Below are positions 20,003 to 35,332 of a stretch of DNA of 64,000 nucleotides, one piece after another. A model generated the notes under the pieces. The model was not told where the DNA came from, made no database searches, and saw only the letters and a list, made by a program, of their open reading frames with translations. The DNA lies in contig NZ_JAMSHO010000001.1 in NCBI RefSeq assembly GCF_040147005.1, positions 3,596,001 to 3,660,000 of the forward strand, in the 5' to 3' direction. Every line of letters starts with the position of its first letter. Positions within the stretch are counted from its first letter, which is position 1. The position numbers were made by a program, and so were the translations under genes. The DNA comes from Halomonas sp. H10-9-1. Its GTDB lineage: Bacteria > Pseudomonadota > Gammaproteobacteria > Pseudomonadales > Halomonadaceae.

Positions 20003-21991
20003 TCAGGAGCCAGCAGGCCCGCCCAACGGGTCGGAGGGCCGCCGACGCGGCTCCTCGTCGCCATCCTCGTCGCCGTCGACCTGCTCCGGTTCGTCCGGGG
20101 CAGCCTCGGCCCCGGAGGTCTCGGTCACCGGGGCTCCGGGGCCGGAAGAGTCGCCGTCCTCCCAGTCCTTGGGCGGACGCGGCGTGCGCCCATCCATGAT
20201 GTCCTTGAGCTGGTCGGCGTCGATGGTCTCGTACTTCATCAGCGCATCGGCCATGGCGTCGAGCTTGTCGCGATTCTTCTCGAGAATGCGCTTGGCCTCG
20301 GCATAGCACTCGTCGATGACCTTGCGCACTTCCTTGTCGAGCCGCGAGATGGTCTCGCCGGACTTGAGCTTGCCGCCGCCCTGGCCCGGGGCGCCGAGGA
20401 ACTGGTGGGACTCGTCCTCGTCGTACATGATCGGGCCCATCTCCTCGGAGAGGCCCCACTTGGCGACCATGTTGTGGGCCAGTTCGGTGGCGCGCTTGAT
20501 GTCGTTGGAGGCACCGGTGGTGACACCGTTCGGCCCGAGCGTCATCTCCTCGGCGATGCGGCCGCCGAACAGCGAGCAGATCTGGCTGATGATCTGCTGC
20601 CGCGACAGGCTATAGCGGTCCTGCTCGGGCAGGAACATGGTCACGCCCAGGGCGCGGCCGCGCGGGATGATGGTCACCTTGTAGACCGGATCATGCTCCG
20701 GCATCACCAGGCCGATGATGGCGTGGCCCGACTCGTGGTAGGCGGTATTGAGCTTCTCCTTCTCGGTCATGACCATGGAGCGGCGCTCGGCGCCCATCAT
20801 GATCTTGTCCTTGGCGAGTTCGAGCTCCTCCATCCCCACCAGGCGCTTGTTGCGGCGCGCCGAGAACAGCGCCGCCTCGTTGACCAGGTTGGCCAGGTCG
20901 GCACCGGAGAAACCGGGGGTGCCGCGGGCGATCAGCGACGGCTTGACGTCGTCGGCCAGCGGAACCTTGCGCAGGTGCACATTGAGGATATGCTCGCGGC
21001 CGCGGATATCGGGCAGCGGCACCACCACCTGGCGGTCGAAGCGACCCGGGCGCATCAGCGCTGGGTCCAGCACGTCGGGGCGGTTGGTAGCGGCGATGAC
21101 GATGATGCCCTCGTTGGCCTCGAAGCCGTCCATCTCTACCAACAGCTGGTTGAGGGTCTGCTCACGCTCGTCGTTGCCGCCGCCCATGCCGACACCACGG
21201 GAGCGACCCACGGCATCGATCTCGTCGATGAAGATGATGCAGGGCGCCTGCTTCTTGGCCTGCTCGAACATGTCGCGCACGCGGGAGGCACCCACGCCGA
21301 CGAACATCTCGACGAAGTCGGAGCCGGAAATGGAGAAGAACGGCACCTTGGCTTCACCGGCGATGGACTTGGCGAGCAGGGTCTTGCCGGTACCCGGCGG
21401 GCCCACCATCAGCACGCCGCGAGGAATGGTACCGCCCAGGCGCTGGAACTTGGTGGGGTCGCGCAGGAAGTCGACCAGCTCCTCGACCTCCTCCTTGGCC
21501 TCGTCGCAACCGGCCACGTCGGCGAAGGTGGTCTTGATCTGGTCCTGGGAGAGCAGCTTGGCCTTGGACTTGCCGAAGCTCATGGGCCCGCCCTTGCCGG
21601 CGCCCCCGCCCTGCATCTGACGCATGAAGAACATGAAGATGGCCAGGATCAGCAGGATCGGGAAACTGGCGACCAGCAGCCGCATCCACAGGCTCTGCTG
21701 CTCGGGCTCCTTGCCCACCACGGTCACATTGCTGGAGAGCAGGTCATCCATCAGCTTGGGATCCTCCGCCGCGGGGCGGATGGTCCGGAACTGCGAGCCG
21801 TCGGTACGCTCACCGTTGATGGTGTAGCCATCGATGGTCACACTGCGCACCTGCTCGTTCTGCACCTGCTGGACGAACTGCGAGTAGTTCATCGCCTGGG
21901 GTGCACTATCGACACTGAAGTTGTTGAACACCGTCAGCAGCACCGCCGCGATGACCAACCACAGGATCAGGTTCTTCGCCATATCGTTCAA
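20003..21991 (-). CDS. ftsH: ATP-dependent zinc metalloprotease FtsH
   Basis: 662 aa. It is a membrane-anchored AAA+ protease that removes faulty membrane proteins and, in E. coli, controls LpxC and sigma-32. There are two N-terminal transmembrane helices (about 8-25 and 103-122), Walker A GPPGTGKT (about 195), [11 protein letters not shown], the second region of homology, and the zinc motif HESGH (about 417). TTG 21991 (product [11 protein letters not shown]) has GAGGG 7 nt upstream; ATG 21982 is the alternative. The long frame beyond has no support. A proline/acidic tail ends the protein. Confidence 0.95.
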   Translation of the reverse strand: MNDMAKNLILWLVIAAVLLTVFNNFSVDSAPQAMNYSQFVQQVQNEQVRSVTIDGYTINGERTDGSQFRTIRPAAEDPKLMDDLLSSNVTVVGKEPEQQSLWMRLLVASFPILLILAIFMFFMRQMQGGGAGKGGPMSFGKSKAKLLSQDQIKTTFADVAGCDEAKEEVEELVDFLRDPTKFQRLGGTIPRGVLMVGPPGTGKTLLAKSIAGEAKVPFFSISGSDFVEMFVGVGASRVRDMFEQAKKQAPCIIFIDEIDAVGRSRGVGMGGGNDEREQTLNQLLVEMDGFEANEGIIVIAATNRPDVLDPALMRPGRFDRQVVVPLPDIRGREHILNVHLRKVPLADDVKPSLIARGTPGFSGADLANLVNEAALFSARRNKRLVGMEELELAKDKIMMGAERRSMVMTEKEKLNTAYHESGHAIIGLVMPEHDPVYKVTIIPRGRALGVTMFLPEQDRYSLSRQQIISQICSLFGGRIAEEMTLGPNGVTTGASNDIKRATELAHNMVAKWGLSEEMGPIMYDEDESHQFLGAPGQGGGKLKSGETISRLDKEVRKVIDECYAEAKRILEKNRDKLDAMADALMKYETIDADQLKDIMDGRTPRPPKDWEDGDSSGPGAPVTETSGAEAAPDEPEQVDGDEDGDEEPRRRPSDPLGGPAGS

Positions 21992-22183
21992 GGGACTACC
22001 CTCAATATCTGAAATCTGTCGGCCGCAGGGACCTGGCACCTTGGACACTACAGGAGCCGGCCGTGTTCGGCCACCGCCCGCCAGGCGGTCCACCGCAGCA
22101 GGCACTGTGACACACTTTGTTGTGCTCTGTCCGGCAATTTCCCCGATAGGCCGGGACTATCGCGGCACTCCATCCCACCAGGC

Positions 22184-22843
22184 TCAACCGCGAAAGCCCT
22201 GCGCCAGCAGGTAGACCTCACGGGAGCGCGCACGCGATGCGTCGGGCTTGCGGGTCACCACCCGCGTGAAGGCGCCACGCAGCGCCTTCAGGTAGTCATC
22301 GAAGCCCTCGCCCTGGAACACCTTGGCCAGGAAGGTGCCGCCGGGGCGCAGGGTCTGGCCGGCCAGGTCCAGCGCCAGCTCCACCAGATACATCGCCTGG
22401 GGCTGGTCGATGGCGGCCATGCCACTCATATTGGGGGCCATGTCGGACATCACAAGGTCCACCGGGCGGCTGCCCAGGGTGGCGAGAATCGCCTCGAGGA
22501 CCACCTCCTCGGTGAAGTCGCCCTGGATGAAGTCGACACCGGCCAGGGCATCCATCTCCAAGATATCGGAGGCAATCACCACTCCCTCGGGCCCCACCTT
22601 CTCGGCCGCCACCTGGCTCCAGCCACCGGGCGCCGCCCCCAGATCGATCACCGTCATGCCCGGCGCGAGGAGCCGATCCTTCGCGTCGAGCTCGAACAGC
22701 TTGTAGCTGGCCCGCGAGCGATAGCCCTCCTGCCAGGAACGCTGCACGTACTGGTCGTCGAAGTGCTCCTTCAGCCAGCCCTTGCTGGTCTTGCTTGCAG
22801 AGTGCTTGCCGGAGGCGGGGGATGGGGTGCGGGGACGAGCCAC
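22184..22843 (-). CDS. rlmE: 23S rRNA (uridine(2552)-2'-O)-methyltransferase
   Basis: 219 aa. It is a heat-shock methyltransferase that modifies U2552 in the 50S A-loop. It has the SAM-binding motif [15 protein letters not shown] and the K-D-K-E set in [31 protein letters not shown] and SREVYLLA. The start is taken as GTG 22843, with AGGTGA just upstream; the frame extends to 23041, but that part overlaps the divergent yhbY promoter region. The 192-bp gap to ftsH (21992-22183) shows no gene and no clear sigma-32 site. Confidence 0.93.
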   Translation of the reverse strand: MARPRTPSPASGKHSASKTSKGWLKEHFDDQYVQRSWQEGYRSRASYKLFELDAKDRLLAPGMTVIDLGAAPGGWSQVAAEKVGPEGVVIASDILEMDALAGVDFIQGDFTEEVVLEAILATLGSRPVDLVMSDMAPNMSGMAAIDQPQAMYLVELALDLAGQTLRPGGTFLAKVFQGEGFDDYLKALRGAFTRVVTRKPDASRARSREVYLLAQGFRG

Positions 22844-23010
22844 GGCATCACCTGGAACGTTGCGGGGATGTGACTGGCGCGGGGCAGAATACGCGACTGG
22901 GGCGCCGAGAAATGGCCGGTCAGCCCGGCGCTTTTGCCGAAGACGTTTTCGGCGTGACGAATTGCGCGTACCATGACTGGCTGCGCGCAACCGAGAAGAC
23001 GCAAGATACC

Positions 23011-23337
23011 ATGAGCTTGTCACAGGCACAAAAGAAAGCATTTCGTAGCATCGGTCACCACCTGAACCCGGTGGTAATGGTCTCCGAGAACGGCATCTCC
23101 GACGGGGTGCTGGCGGAGCTCGACCGAGCCCTCAACGACCACGAGCTGATCAAGGTGAAGATCGCCCTGGCGGAGCGCGACGAACGGGCCGCCATGCTCG
23201 ACGAGCTGGTCGCGGCCAGTGGCGCCGAGCTGATCCAGAAGATCGGCAAGATGGCGCTGCTCTATCGACGCAACCCCCAGGCCAACCCCAAGCTCTCCAA
23301 CACCAAGCGCTTCGAGAACCATCACGGGCGGCACTGA
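23011..23337 (+). CDS. yhbY: CRM-domain RNA-binding protein YhbY
   Basis: 108 aa. It is a single CRM-domain protein associated with pre-50S particles. The family core reads [34 protein letters not shown], and a GxxG-type loop is replaced by [13 protein letters not shown] as in homologues. ATG 23011 is the start; an upstream in-frame extension lies over rlmE. It is divergent from rlmE-ftsH, a conserved arrangement. The last residues (FENHHGRH) are His-rich. Confidence 0.93.
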   Translation: MSLSQAQKKAFRSIGHHLNPVVMVSENGISDGVLAELDRALNDHELIKVKIALAERDERAAMLDELVAASGAELIQKIGKMALLYRRNPQANPKLSNTKRFENHHGRH

Positions 23338-23351
23338 CCGCGCTTCGCGCA

Positions 23352-23469
23352 AGCTGGAGGGAGACTCCGTCTCGCGACGGAGGCCGAAGGCCTCCCGAAC
23401 AGACCACCCCGAGCCACCCGACACTGCCGGGCGCCTGCGGCGCCAGTCGCGATGCGCAGCATCCCTCCT
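23352..23469. repeat. Imperfect inverted-repeat element between yhbY and greA
   Basis: GGAGGGA with GTCTCGCGAC on the left partly mirrors GTCGCGATGCG with ATCCCTCC on the right. Smaller hairpins lie between them (GGAGGCCGAAGGCCTCC and GGGCGCCTGCGGCGCC). There is no coding sequence. It resembles the palindromic intergenic elements elsewhere in this window. Confidence 0.5.
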
Positions 23470-23488
23470 ACCACGGCGCCATACAGCA

Positions 23489-23520
23489 AAAGCCCCGCAG
23501 GCATTCGCCTGCGGGGCTTT
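23489..23520. terminator. Bidirectional terminator of yhbY and greA
   Basis: AAAGCCCCGCAGGC and GCCTGCGGGGCTTT pair around ATTC, flanked by A-rich and T-rich ends. It separates the convergent genes yhbY (+) and greA (-). Confidence 0.9.
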
Positions 23521-23560
23521 CTTGTAGCTTGATCCTTGCAGCTTGTCGCTGCCCGAAGGG

Positions 23561-24033
23561 CTACAGGTGCTCGACGCTCGTGATCTCGTACTCGACGTCA
23601 CCACCGGGGGTCTTGACCACCACCACGTCGCTCTCCTCCTTGCCGATCAGGGCGCGGGCGATGGGTGAGGTCACCGAGATCAGGCTCTGCTTGATATCGG
23701 CCTCGTCCTCACCGACGATGCGGTAGCTCACCTCCTCGTCGGTATCGAGGTTGAGCAACCCCACGGTGACGCCGAAGATCACCTTGCCGGTCTTGGGCAA
23801 CCGGGTGACGTCGATCACCTGGGCGCTCCCGAGCTTGCCCTCGATCTCCTGGATCCGCCCCTCGATGAAGCCCTGCTGCTCGCGGGCCGCATGGTACTCG
23901 GCGTTCTCCTTGAGATCGCCGTGCTCACGGGCCTCCGCGATGGCGGCGATCACCTTCGGCCGCGCCTCACTCTTGAGGTGATCGAGCTCCTTGCGCAAGC
24001 GCGACTCCCCGGCGACGGTCATCGGGACCTTGT

Positions 24034-24037
<4 letters not shown>
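23561..24037 (-). CDS. greA: Transcription elongation factor GreA
   Basis: 158 aa. It rescues backtracked RNA polymerase by stimulating transcript cleavage. The N-terminal coiled coil contains [22 protein letters not shown], with the acidic tip residues; the C-terminal FKBP-like domain ends with YEITSVEHL. Its ATG overlaps the carB stop by 4 nt (ATGA), and carAB-greA is the usual order in gammaproteobacteria. Confidence 0.97.
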
Positions 24038-27264
<3,227 letters not shown>

Positions 27265-27312
27265 GGTGCTTCCCGCAAAGTGAATGACGGACGAGGGGCG
27301 GCGGTCGGGCGC

Positions 27313-28467
27313 TTAACGCTTGGCTTTCATCATCTCGATGAAGCGGTCGAACAGCGGCGCCACGTCGTGGGGCCCAGAGCTGGCTTCTGGGTGCCCCTGG
27401 AAGCTGAAGGCCGGCCGCTCGGTATGCTCGATGCCCTGCAGGGTACCGTCGAACAGCGAACGGTGAGTCGCCCGCAGCAGGGTGGCCGGCAGCGTCGCCT
27501 CGTCGGCGGCGAAGCCATGGTTCTGGCTGGTGATCATCACCTTGCCGGACTCGAGGTCCTGCACCGGGTGGTTGGCGCCGTGATGGCCGTGATTCATCTT
27601 CACGGTCTTCGCCCCGCTGGCCAGCGCCAGCAACTGGTGCCCCAGGCAGATGCCGAACAGCGGAATATCCGTCTCGAGGAAGGCCTGAATGGCAGCGATG
27701 GCGTAATCGCAGGGCTCGGGGTCACCCGGCCCATTGGAGAGGAAGATGCCGTCGGGGTTGAGCGCCAGCGCCTCGGCCGCCGGGGTCTGCGCCGGCACCA
27801 CGGTCACCCGACAGCCGCCGGCGGCCAGCAGGCGCAAGATGTTGCGCTTGATGCCGAAGTCATAAGCCACCACATGATAGGGACGCTCGCCGTCGCGGGC
27901 ATCAAGGTAGCCGTGCCCCAGCACCCACTGCCCCTCGTGCCACTCGTAGGGCTCGCGGCAGCTCACCTCCTTGGCCAGGTCCATGCCCTTGAGCCCGGGG
28001 AAGTCGCGGGCGGCGGCCAGGGCACGCTCGACGGCGTCCTCGCCCTCGGCCTCCGGCCCGGCCAGGATCGCTCCACTCTGGGCGCCCTTGTCGCGCAGGA
28101 TGCGGGTCAAGCGACGGGTGTCGATCTCGGCGATGCCCAGCACACCGTTCGCCGCCAGGTAGTCGGACAGTGCCTGCTCGCTGCGAAAGTTGCTGGCCAC
28201 CAGCGGCAGGTCGCGGATCACCAGACCGGCCGCGGCGATGCCCTCAGACTCCACGTCCTCGGCGTTGACGCCGGTGTTGCCGATATGTGGATAGGTCAGG
28301 GTAACGATCTGGCGCGCGTAGGAGGCGTCGGTCAGGATCTCCTGGTAGCCGGTCATGGACGTGTTGAACACCACCTCGCCGCTGGTCTGTCCATCGGCAC
28401 CGATGGCCGTACCGTGGAACACGCTACCGTCTTCCAGGGCCAGTATCGCGGGTCTCTTCAAGGTCAT
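27313..28467 (-). CDS. carA: Carbamoyl-phosphate synthase small subunit
   Basis: 384 aa. It is the glutaminase subunit that hydrolyses glutamine and channels ammonia to CarB. The class I amidotransferase triad is visible: Cys in [10 protein letters not shown], and His and Glu in FQGHPEAS. The N-terminal half carries [22 protein letters not shown] 28467 is used, although AGGAGG ends only 2 bases before it; TTG 28461 is better spaced and gives a protein two residues shorter. A probable leader peptide and attenuator lie upstream. Confidence 0.96.
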   Translation of the reverse strand: MTLKRPAILALEDGSVFHGTAIGADGQTSGEVVFNTSMTGYQEILTDASYARQIVTLTYPHIGNTGVNAEDVESEGIAAAGLVIRDLPLVASNFRSEQALSDYLAANGVLGIAEIDTRRLTRILRDKGAQSGAILAGPEAEGEDAVERALAAARDFPGLKGMDLAKEVSCREPYEWHEGQWVLGHGYLDARDGERPYHVVAYDFGIKRNILRLLAAGGCRVTVVPAQTPAAEALALNPDGIFLSNGPGDPEPCDYAIAAIQAFLETDIPLFGICLGHQLLALASGAKTVKMNHGHHGANHPVQDLESGKVMITSQNHGFAADEATLPATLLRATHRSLFDGTLQGIEHTERPAFSFQGHPEASSGPHDVAPLFDRFIEMMKAKR

Positions 28468-28480
28468 GTCCTCCTGCTCG

Positions 28481-28567
28481 TCAAGGATATCTCAGCGCCG
28501 CCGTACGCCAGTCGTAAAAAAGCGGGACGAACCCGATGCAGACCGGTTTCATCCCGCTTGTTGTCAT
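28481..28567 (-). CDS. Putative carA leader peptide (28 aa)
   Basis: An ATG at 28567 opens 28 codons that run straight through the attenuator hairpin and stop 13 bp before carA. The product ends [17 protein letters not shown]. Translation through the terminator is what the pyrBI type of pyrimidine attenuation needs: when UTP is low the polymerase pauses, the ribosome catches up and the hairpin cannot form. There is no convincing Shine-Dalgarno (only GAGCGA next to the ATG), so translation is unproven; in-frame TTG codons exist further upstream. Confidence 0.4.
   Translation of the reverse strand: MTTSGMKPVCIGFVPLFYDWRTAALRYP
28514..28558 (-). terminator. Terminator/attenuator in the carA leader
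   Basis: On the - strand AGCGGGATGAAACC pairs with GGGTTCGTCCCGCT (one bulge) and is followed by TTTTTT. It is about 50 bp upstream of carA and about 170 bp downstream of dapB. It could end dapB transcription or act as a conditional attenuator of carAB. Upstream, a possible -10 (TGTAAT, 28646-28651) and palindromes CAAAATTTTG (28631-28640) and CCGGGCGCCCGG (28618-28629) mark the leader region. Confidence 0.7.
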
Positions 28568-28728
28568 TCGCTCGAGACGCCTGGGCCGAAGCAACAAGCG
28601 CTGTGTTGGGCTCTCGCCCGGGCGCCCGGCCAAAATTTTGGGGATATTACAGGAAACGCCTCCCGGCGACTACCCCATTGGTCGAACCACCTCGTTCCTA
28701 GGCTTCGGGGTTAGGCTACGGCGCCCCG

Positions 28729-29562
<834 letters not shown>

Positions 29563-29657
29563 TCAACAATGCACCGCAGTATACCAGAGGCAAGCCGCCG
29601 TCAGCCGTCCGCCCCACTGCCTGCCGAGGTGGGCCGCACGGAGGGTAATACCTCGAC

Positions 29658-29936
29658 TCACGCCTCCCAGACGATATCCAGCTCGACACCCCGGAGCTCA
29701 TCCAGGGCATTGTCCACCTGACGCTCGAGTTCGTCGTGGCTCTCGTCATCCAGAGCCTCCACCACCACCAGCAGCTTGTCAGGCTGGGCCTGCAGGTAGC
29801 AGCTACCCTCCTCGAAGGTGGCCCGCACCGAATCACCGGAACGGTCCACCTCCTTGGCACCGGACCAGCGCTCGCAGAGCTGATCGACCAGGGCCGCCGC
29901 ATCCTCGGCGTGCAGCTCGGCGCGTGAAATGGGCAT
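29658..29936 (-). CDS. DUF2218-like small cytosolic protein
   Basis: 92 aa, acidic, with no signal peptide or membrane segment. The arrangement QLCERW, GDSVRATFEEGSCYLQAQPDKL, VEALDDESHDELERQVDNALDEL and a terminal Trp-Glu resembles DUF2218, a family of uncharacterised 90-100 aa proteins with an alpha/beta fold. The assignment is by pattern only and the function is unknown. It stands alone between dapB and the divergent corA; the gaps on either side (29536-29657, 29937-30115) show no other gene. Confidence 0.6.
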   Translation of the reverse strand: MPISRAELHAEDAAALVDQLCERWSGAKEVDRSGDSVRATFEEGSCYLQAQPDKLLVVVEALDDESHDELERQVDNALDELRGVELDIVWEA

Positions 29937-30115
29937 GGCGCTATCCTCCTGCAGAAATGTCGAGGCCCCAGACTATGATGCCATCCCGTGGAACGCTACC
30001 CCCTCACCGCCTACGCTGCCCTCCACGCCACCGGCGCCAGTAGGAGTCACATCGGGCAACTCCCTGGCACACTAGGGCCATCCAGAACACCAGTCATGAT
30101 CGGGAGAGCTAGCCA

Positions 30116-31081
30116 ATGCTCATCAACTGCGCGGTCTACGACAAGGGCCACCGCCTGCACGATATCCAGCCCGACCAGATCGGCGACTACCTGGGGCAGC
30201 CCGACCGCTTTGTCTGGGTGGCCCTGCACGACCCCAGCGCACAGGAGATGGCTCACTATCAAGCGGCGTTCGGCCTACACGAACTGGCCGTGGAGGACAC
30301 CCTGAAGGGTGACCAACGCCCCAAGCTCGAGGAGTACGACTCGGCCCTGTTCATGATCATGCACATGGTCGCCATGATCGACGGCAAGCTGCAGTCCGGC
30401 CAGGTAGCGGTATTCGCCGGACCCGGCTATGTGCTCTCGGTACGGCTGTCTCCGGGCGAGGGCTTCAGCGAAGTGCGCAAGCGCTGCGAAAGCGATCCCG
30501 TGCTGCTTAGCCGGGGCCCGGCCTTCGCTCTCTACGCGCTGCTGGACACGGTGGTCGATCGCTACTTCCCGGTGCTGCAGGCGCTGGAGGCGGAGCTGGA
30601 GAGCATCGAAGACGAGATCTTCGTACAGGGGTCGGCACGCACCAGCCTCGAGCGGCTCTACCAGCTCAAGCGACAGGCCATGCAGCTGAAGCGCGCCGCC
30701 ATGCCGCTGGGCGAGGCGGTCAGTCATCTATTCAGCGGACGGGTACCGACACTCTGCCTCGAGACCCGAGAATATTTCCGCGATGTCTACGACCATCTGC
30801 ACCGCATCGAATCGGCGGTGGACAGCATTCGCGAGATGATCATCACCGCCATCCAGGTGAACCTCTCGATGGTGGCCATCGACGAGGGCGAAGTGAACAA
30901 GCGGCTCGCCGCCTGGGCGGCGATCTTCGCCGTGGCCACCATCTTCGCCGGCATCTGGGGCATGAACTTCACCCATATGCCCGAGCTCGACTGGCGCCTC
31001 GGCTACCCTCTTGCCCTGCTGACCATGGGCGGCGCCTGCGGCGCCCTCTATCGACGCTTCCGCCGCGCCGGGTGGTTGTAG
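30116..31081 (+). CDS. CorA-family divalent-cation channel (Mg2+/Co2+ or Zn2+)
   Basis: 321 aa. It has a large N-terminal cytoplasmic alpha/beta domain, a long helical stalk (about 150-255), and two C-terminal transmembrane helices (about 262-282 and 295-312) joined by the loop GIWGMNFTHMPELDW, whose GMN is the pore signature of CorA/ZntB channels. Which metal it carries and in which direction cannot be told from sequence. ATG 30116 is preceded by a GGGAGAG-like site. It is monocistronic and convergent with dnaJ. Confidence 0.9.
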   Translation: MLINCAVYDKGHRLHDIQPDQIGDYLGQPDRFVWVALHDPSAQEMAHYQAAFGLHELAVEDTLKGDQRPKLEEYDSALFMIMHMVAMIDGKLQSGQVAVFAGPGYVLSVRLSPGEGFSEVRKRCESDPVLLSRGPAFALYALLDTVVDRYFPVLQALEAELESIEDEIFVQGSARTSLERLYQLKRQAMQLKRAAMPLGEAVSHLFSGRVPTLCLETREYFRDVYDHLHRIESAVDSIREMIITAIQVNLSMVAIDEGEVNKRLAAWAAIFAVATIFAGIWGMNFTHMPELDWRLGYPLALLTMGGACGALYRRFRRAGWL

Positions 31082-31124
31082 CGCCGCCTCTATGGGGCGG
31101 CGCCGAGCCATGCCTTGGAATGTA

Positions 31125-31160
31125 GCAGGGCCCCGTCACCTCTCGGTGACGGGGCCCTGC
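31125..31160. terminator. Perfect 16-bp hairpin between corA-like gene and dnaJ
   Basis: GCAGGGCCCCGTCACC (31125-31140) and GGTGACGGGGCCCTGC (31145-31160) pair perfectly around TCTC. No T-tract is present on either side, which is unusual for a terminator. A second short hairpin, GCGCCGCC / GGCGGCGC, overlaps the corA-like stop (31081-31103). They probably serve both convergent genes. Confidence 0.6.
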
Positions 31161-31185
31161 CAGGCGCTTGCCAGGAAGAAAGCCG

Positions 31186-32340
31186 TTACGGCTTCATATC
31201 CTCGAAGAACTTCTTCACGCCGTCGAAGAAGCCGCTCTTCTTGGGCGAGTGGTGGGCGCTGTTGGAGCCCCCCAGGCTCTCCTGGAACTGGCGCAGCAGG
31301 TCCTTCTGCTCCTCGTTGAGCTTGACCGGGGTCTCGAGCACCACCTTGCAGATCAGGTCGCCCGGGGCGCCGCCACGCACCGGCTTGACACCCTTGCCAC
31401 GCAGGCGGAAGAGCTTGCCGGTCTGGGTCTCGGCCGGGATCTTCAGCTTGACTCGACCGCCCAGGGTGGGCACCTCCAGCTCGCCACCCAGCGTGGCGTC
31501 GACGAAGTTGATCGGCACCTCGCACTGCAGGTTGCGGCCGTCGCGCTGGAAGATCGGGTGCGACTTGAGGTGCACCTGCACGTAGAGATCTCCCGGCGGA
31601 CCACCATTGATGCCGGCCTCGCCCTCGCCGTTGAGGCGGATACGGTCGCCGGTATCCACCCCGGCGGGGATCTTAACCGACAGCGTGCGGGTCTCGCGCA
31701 CCCGGCCCTCGCCGTGGCACTTGTGGCACGGCACCTTGATATGCTGGCCGGAGCCATGACAGGTCGGGCAGGTCTGCTGCACGGCGAAGAAGCCCTGCTG
31801 CATACGCACCTGGCCCATGCCGTTACAGGTCGGGCAGGTCTCCTTGCTGGAGCCCGGCTCGGCACCCTCACCATCGCAGCGTTCGCACTCCACGTGGCGC
31901 GGCACGCGGATATCCACGCTGGTGCCGGCCACGGCGTCCTCGAGGTCGAGCTCGAGGTTGTAGCGCAGGTCGCTGCCCCGGGCGGGGGCATTGGGATGAC
32001 GCCGGCCACCGCCGCCGCCGCCGAAGATATCGCCGAACACATCGCCGAAGATGTCGCTGAAGCCACCAGCCCCTGCACCCCCGAAACCGCCACCGCCGAA
32101 GCCGCCGGCCTGGCCATCCACTCCGGCATGGCCGAACTGGTCATAGGCAGCGCGCTTCTCGCCGTCGCTGAGCACCTCGTAGGCCTCGGAGACCTCACGA
32201 AACTTCTCCGCCGCGCCGTCGTCGTCCGGGTTGCGGTCGGGGTGAAACTTCTGGGCGAGCCGGCGGTAGGCCTTCTTGATCTCTTTGGTATCGGCACCGC
32301 GCTCTACGCCCAGTACCTCGTAATAGTCGCGCTTGGACAT
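31186..32340 (-). CDS. dnaJ: Chaperone protein DnaJ
   Basis: 384 aa. It is the Hsp40 co-chaperone that delivers substrates to DnaK. It has the J domain with HPD (KFHPDRN, about 33-39), a Gly/Phe linker, four CxxCxGxG-type zinc motifs ([32 protein letters not shown]) and the C-terminal substrate-binding region. It is preceded by dnaK with a hairpin between them and followed by dapB further on. The linker is glycine-rich (GGGGFGG type). Confidence 0.97.
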   Translation of the reverse strand: MSKRDYYEVLGVERGADTKEIKKAYRRLAQKFHPDRNPDDDGAAEKFREVSEAYEVLSDGEKRAAYDQFGHAGVDGQAGGFGGGGFGGAGAGGFSDIFGDVFGDIFGGGGGGRRHPNAPARGSDLRYNLELDLEDAVAGTSVDIRVPRHVECERCDGEGAEPGSSKETCPTCNGMGQVRMQQGFFAVQQTCPTCHGSGQHIKVPCHKCHGEGRVRETRTLSVKIPAGVDTGDRIRLNGEGEAGINGGPPGDLYVQVHLKSHPIFQRDGRNLQCEVPINFVDATLGGELEVPTLGGRVKLKIPAETQTGKLFRLRGKGVKPVRGGAPGDLICKVVLETPVKLNEEQKDLLRQFQESLGGSNSAHHSPKKSGFFDGVKKFFEDMKP

Positions 32341-32374
32341 GGGTCTGTCCGCCTCCGTCGCGGTCCCTCGGAAA

Positions 32375-32407
32375 CACCAGCGCGGGAGTCAGGCCCCCGC
32401 GCCGGTG
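32375..32407 (-). terminator. Hairpin between dnaK and dnaJ
   Basis: CACCAGCGCGGG (32375-32386) and CCCGCGCCGGTG (32396-32407) pair with one G-U/G-T step; on the - strand TTTCC follows. It is probably a leaky attenuator giving less dnaJ than dnaK. Confidence 0.55.
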
Positions 32408-32431
32408 TCATCCATGGCTTAGATGCGTGGT

Positions 32432-34363
<1,932 letters not shown>

Positions 34364-34436
34364 AGGAAATCCTCGAAGTCGTGTAATGTGTTCAGGTGTC
34401 GTGTTCAGCGGCCTTCGCCGCAGAGTTGCCATCTAT

Positions 34437-34462
34437 CTGGGGGCCGCGAGAAGCATTTCAAG
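34437..34462 (-). promoter_or_regulatory. Sigma-32-type promoter of dnaK
   Basis: On the - strand CTTGAA (34457-34462), 14 bp, then CCCCAG (34437-34442) followed by AT. Both elements are one base or less from the heat-shock consensus. The start site would be about 65 nt upstream of dnaK. Confidence 0.65.
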
Positions 34463-34487
34463 CCCCGCGCCCCGGAATTGTTGCCGT

Positions 34488-35114
34488 TTAGCCGGCGGCC
34501 TGGCTGACCACCACCATGGCCGGGCGCACCAGGCGCCCGTTGAGCAGGTAGCCCTTCTGAATCACTTCCATCACGCTGTTGGGGTCGAGCTCCGGGTTGG
34601 GCACCATGGCCATGGCCTCATGGTACTGCGGGTCGAAGGGCTCACCGGCAGGGTCCACCACCTCGACGCCGAATTTACCGAACACGTCGAGCTGCATCTT
34701 GAGGGTCATGGAGACCCCTTCACGGTGGCTTTCGCTGGCCCCGTCGGCCATGGCTTCCAGGGCCTTCTCGAGGCTGTCGACCACCGGCAGCAGCTCCTTG
34801 ACGAACTTCTCCAGCGCGAACTTGCGGGCCTTCTCGGCCTCCTGCTCGGCGCGACGGCGCACGTTCTGTGCCTCGGCGGCGGCGCGCAGCGCCTGGTCCT
34901 TGGCCTCGGCCACGCTCTGCTCGAGCTCCTCGACACGCGCAGCCAGCACCTCGGCCTCGGGGTTGTCGCCGCCCTCGATGGGGGCTTGCTCCGCGTGGCC
35001 GGCCGCCTCGACGGCATCCGCCAGCTCACCCTCCACGGGCTCGGCCTGGGGCTCGACCTCTTCCTCCCGGCGCTTGAGCTCCTCGTTCAGCGGGGTCTGG
35101 GGATCTTTGGCCAT
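34488..35114 (-). CDS. grpE: Nucleotide exchange factor GrpE
   Basis: 208 aa. It releases ADP from DnaK. An acidic N-terminus is followed by a long coiled coil (about 55-110, with [24 protein letters not shown] inside it in two heptad runs) and a C-terminal beta domain with [29 protein letters not shown]. It is the first gene of grpE-dnaK-dnaJ, behind a strong sigma-32 promoter. Confidence 0.97.
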   Translation of the reverse strand: MAKDPQTPLNEELKRREEEVEPQAEPVEGELADAVEAAGHAEQAPIEGGDNPEAEVLAARVEELEQSVAEAKDQALRAAAEAQNVRRRAEQEAEKARKFALEKFVKELLPVVDSLEKALEAMADGASESHREGVSMTLKMQLDVFGKFGVEVVDPAGEPFDPQYHEAMAMVPNPELDPNSVMEVIQKGYLLNGRLVRPAMVVVSQAAG

Positions 35115-35190
35115 GGGGTCTCTCCTGACAGGTATGCGGCGGCCGGGGGCCGTCGATGCAATGTGAATGTGAAGTGATTATGCCCGCTAT

Positions 35191-35216
35191 ATGGGGACGC
35201 CTCGTCGGAACTCAAG
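35191..35216 (-). promoter_or_regulatory. Sigma-32 promoter of grpE-dnaK-dnaJ
   Basis: On the - strand CTTGAG (35211-35216), 14 bp, CCCCATATA (35188-35196): close to the heat-shock consensus CTTGAA/CCCCAT-T. It is about 75 bp upstream of grpE. Confidence 0.85.
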
Positions 35217-35244
35217 GCATCGAACACGGCGAGTCAACCATGCA

Positions 35245-35280
35245 TTGTCGGAAATCCTGGACTACTGTATAAACACTCAC
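35245..35280 (+). promoter_or_regulatory. recN promoter with degenerate LexA-like box
   Basis: TTGTCG (35245-35250), a 17-bp spacer and TATAAA (35268-35273) form a promoter. The -10 lies in TACTGTATA (35263-35271), a perfect left half of the SOS box; the right half (to 35280) is poorly conserved. recN is an SOS gene in many bacteria, so LexA control is plausible but not proven. Confidence 0.5.
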
Positions 35281-35332
35281 ATCATGTATGAATAACCAGG
35301 CAGCCGACATCAGGCCCGACCGGGGAGGCAGC

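Noticed and set aside
19914..20459. N-terminal extension of folP into ftsH
   Set aside because: It lies in another frame of ftsH, has no homology and would make folP far too long.
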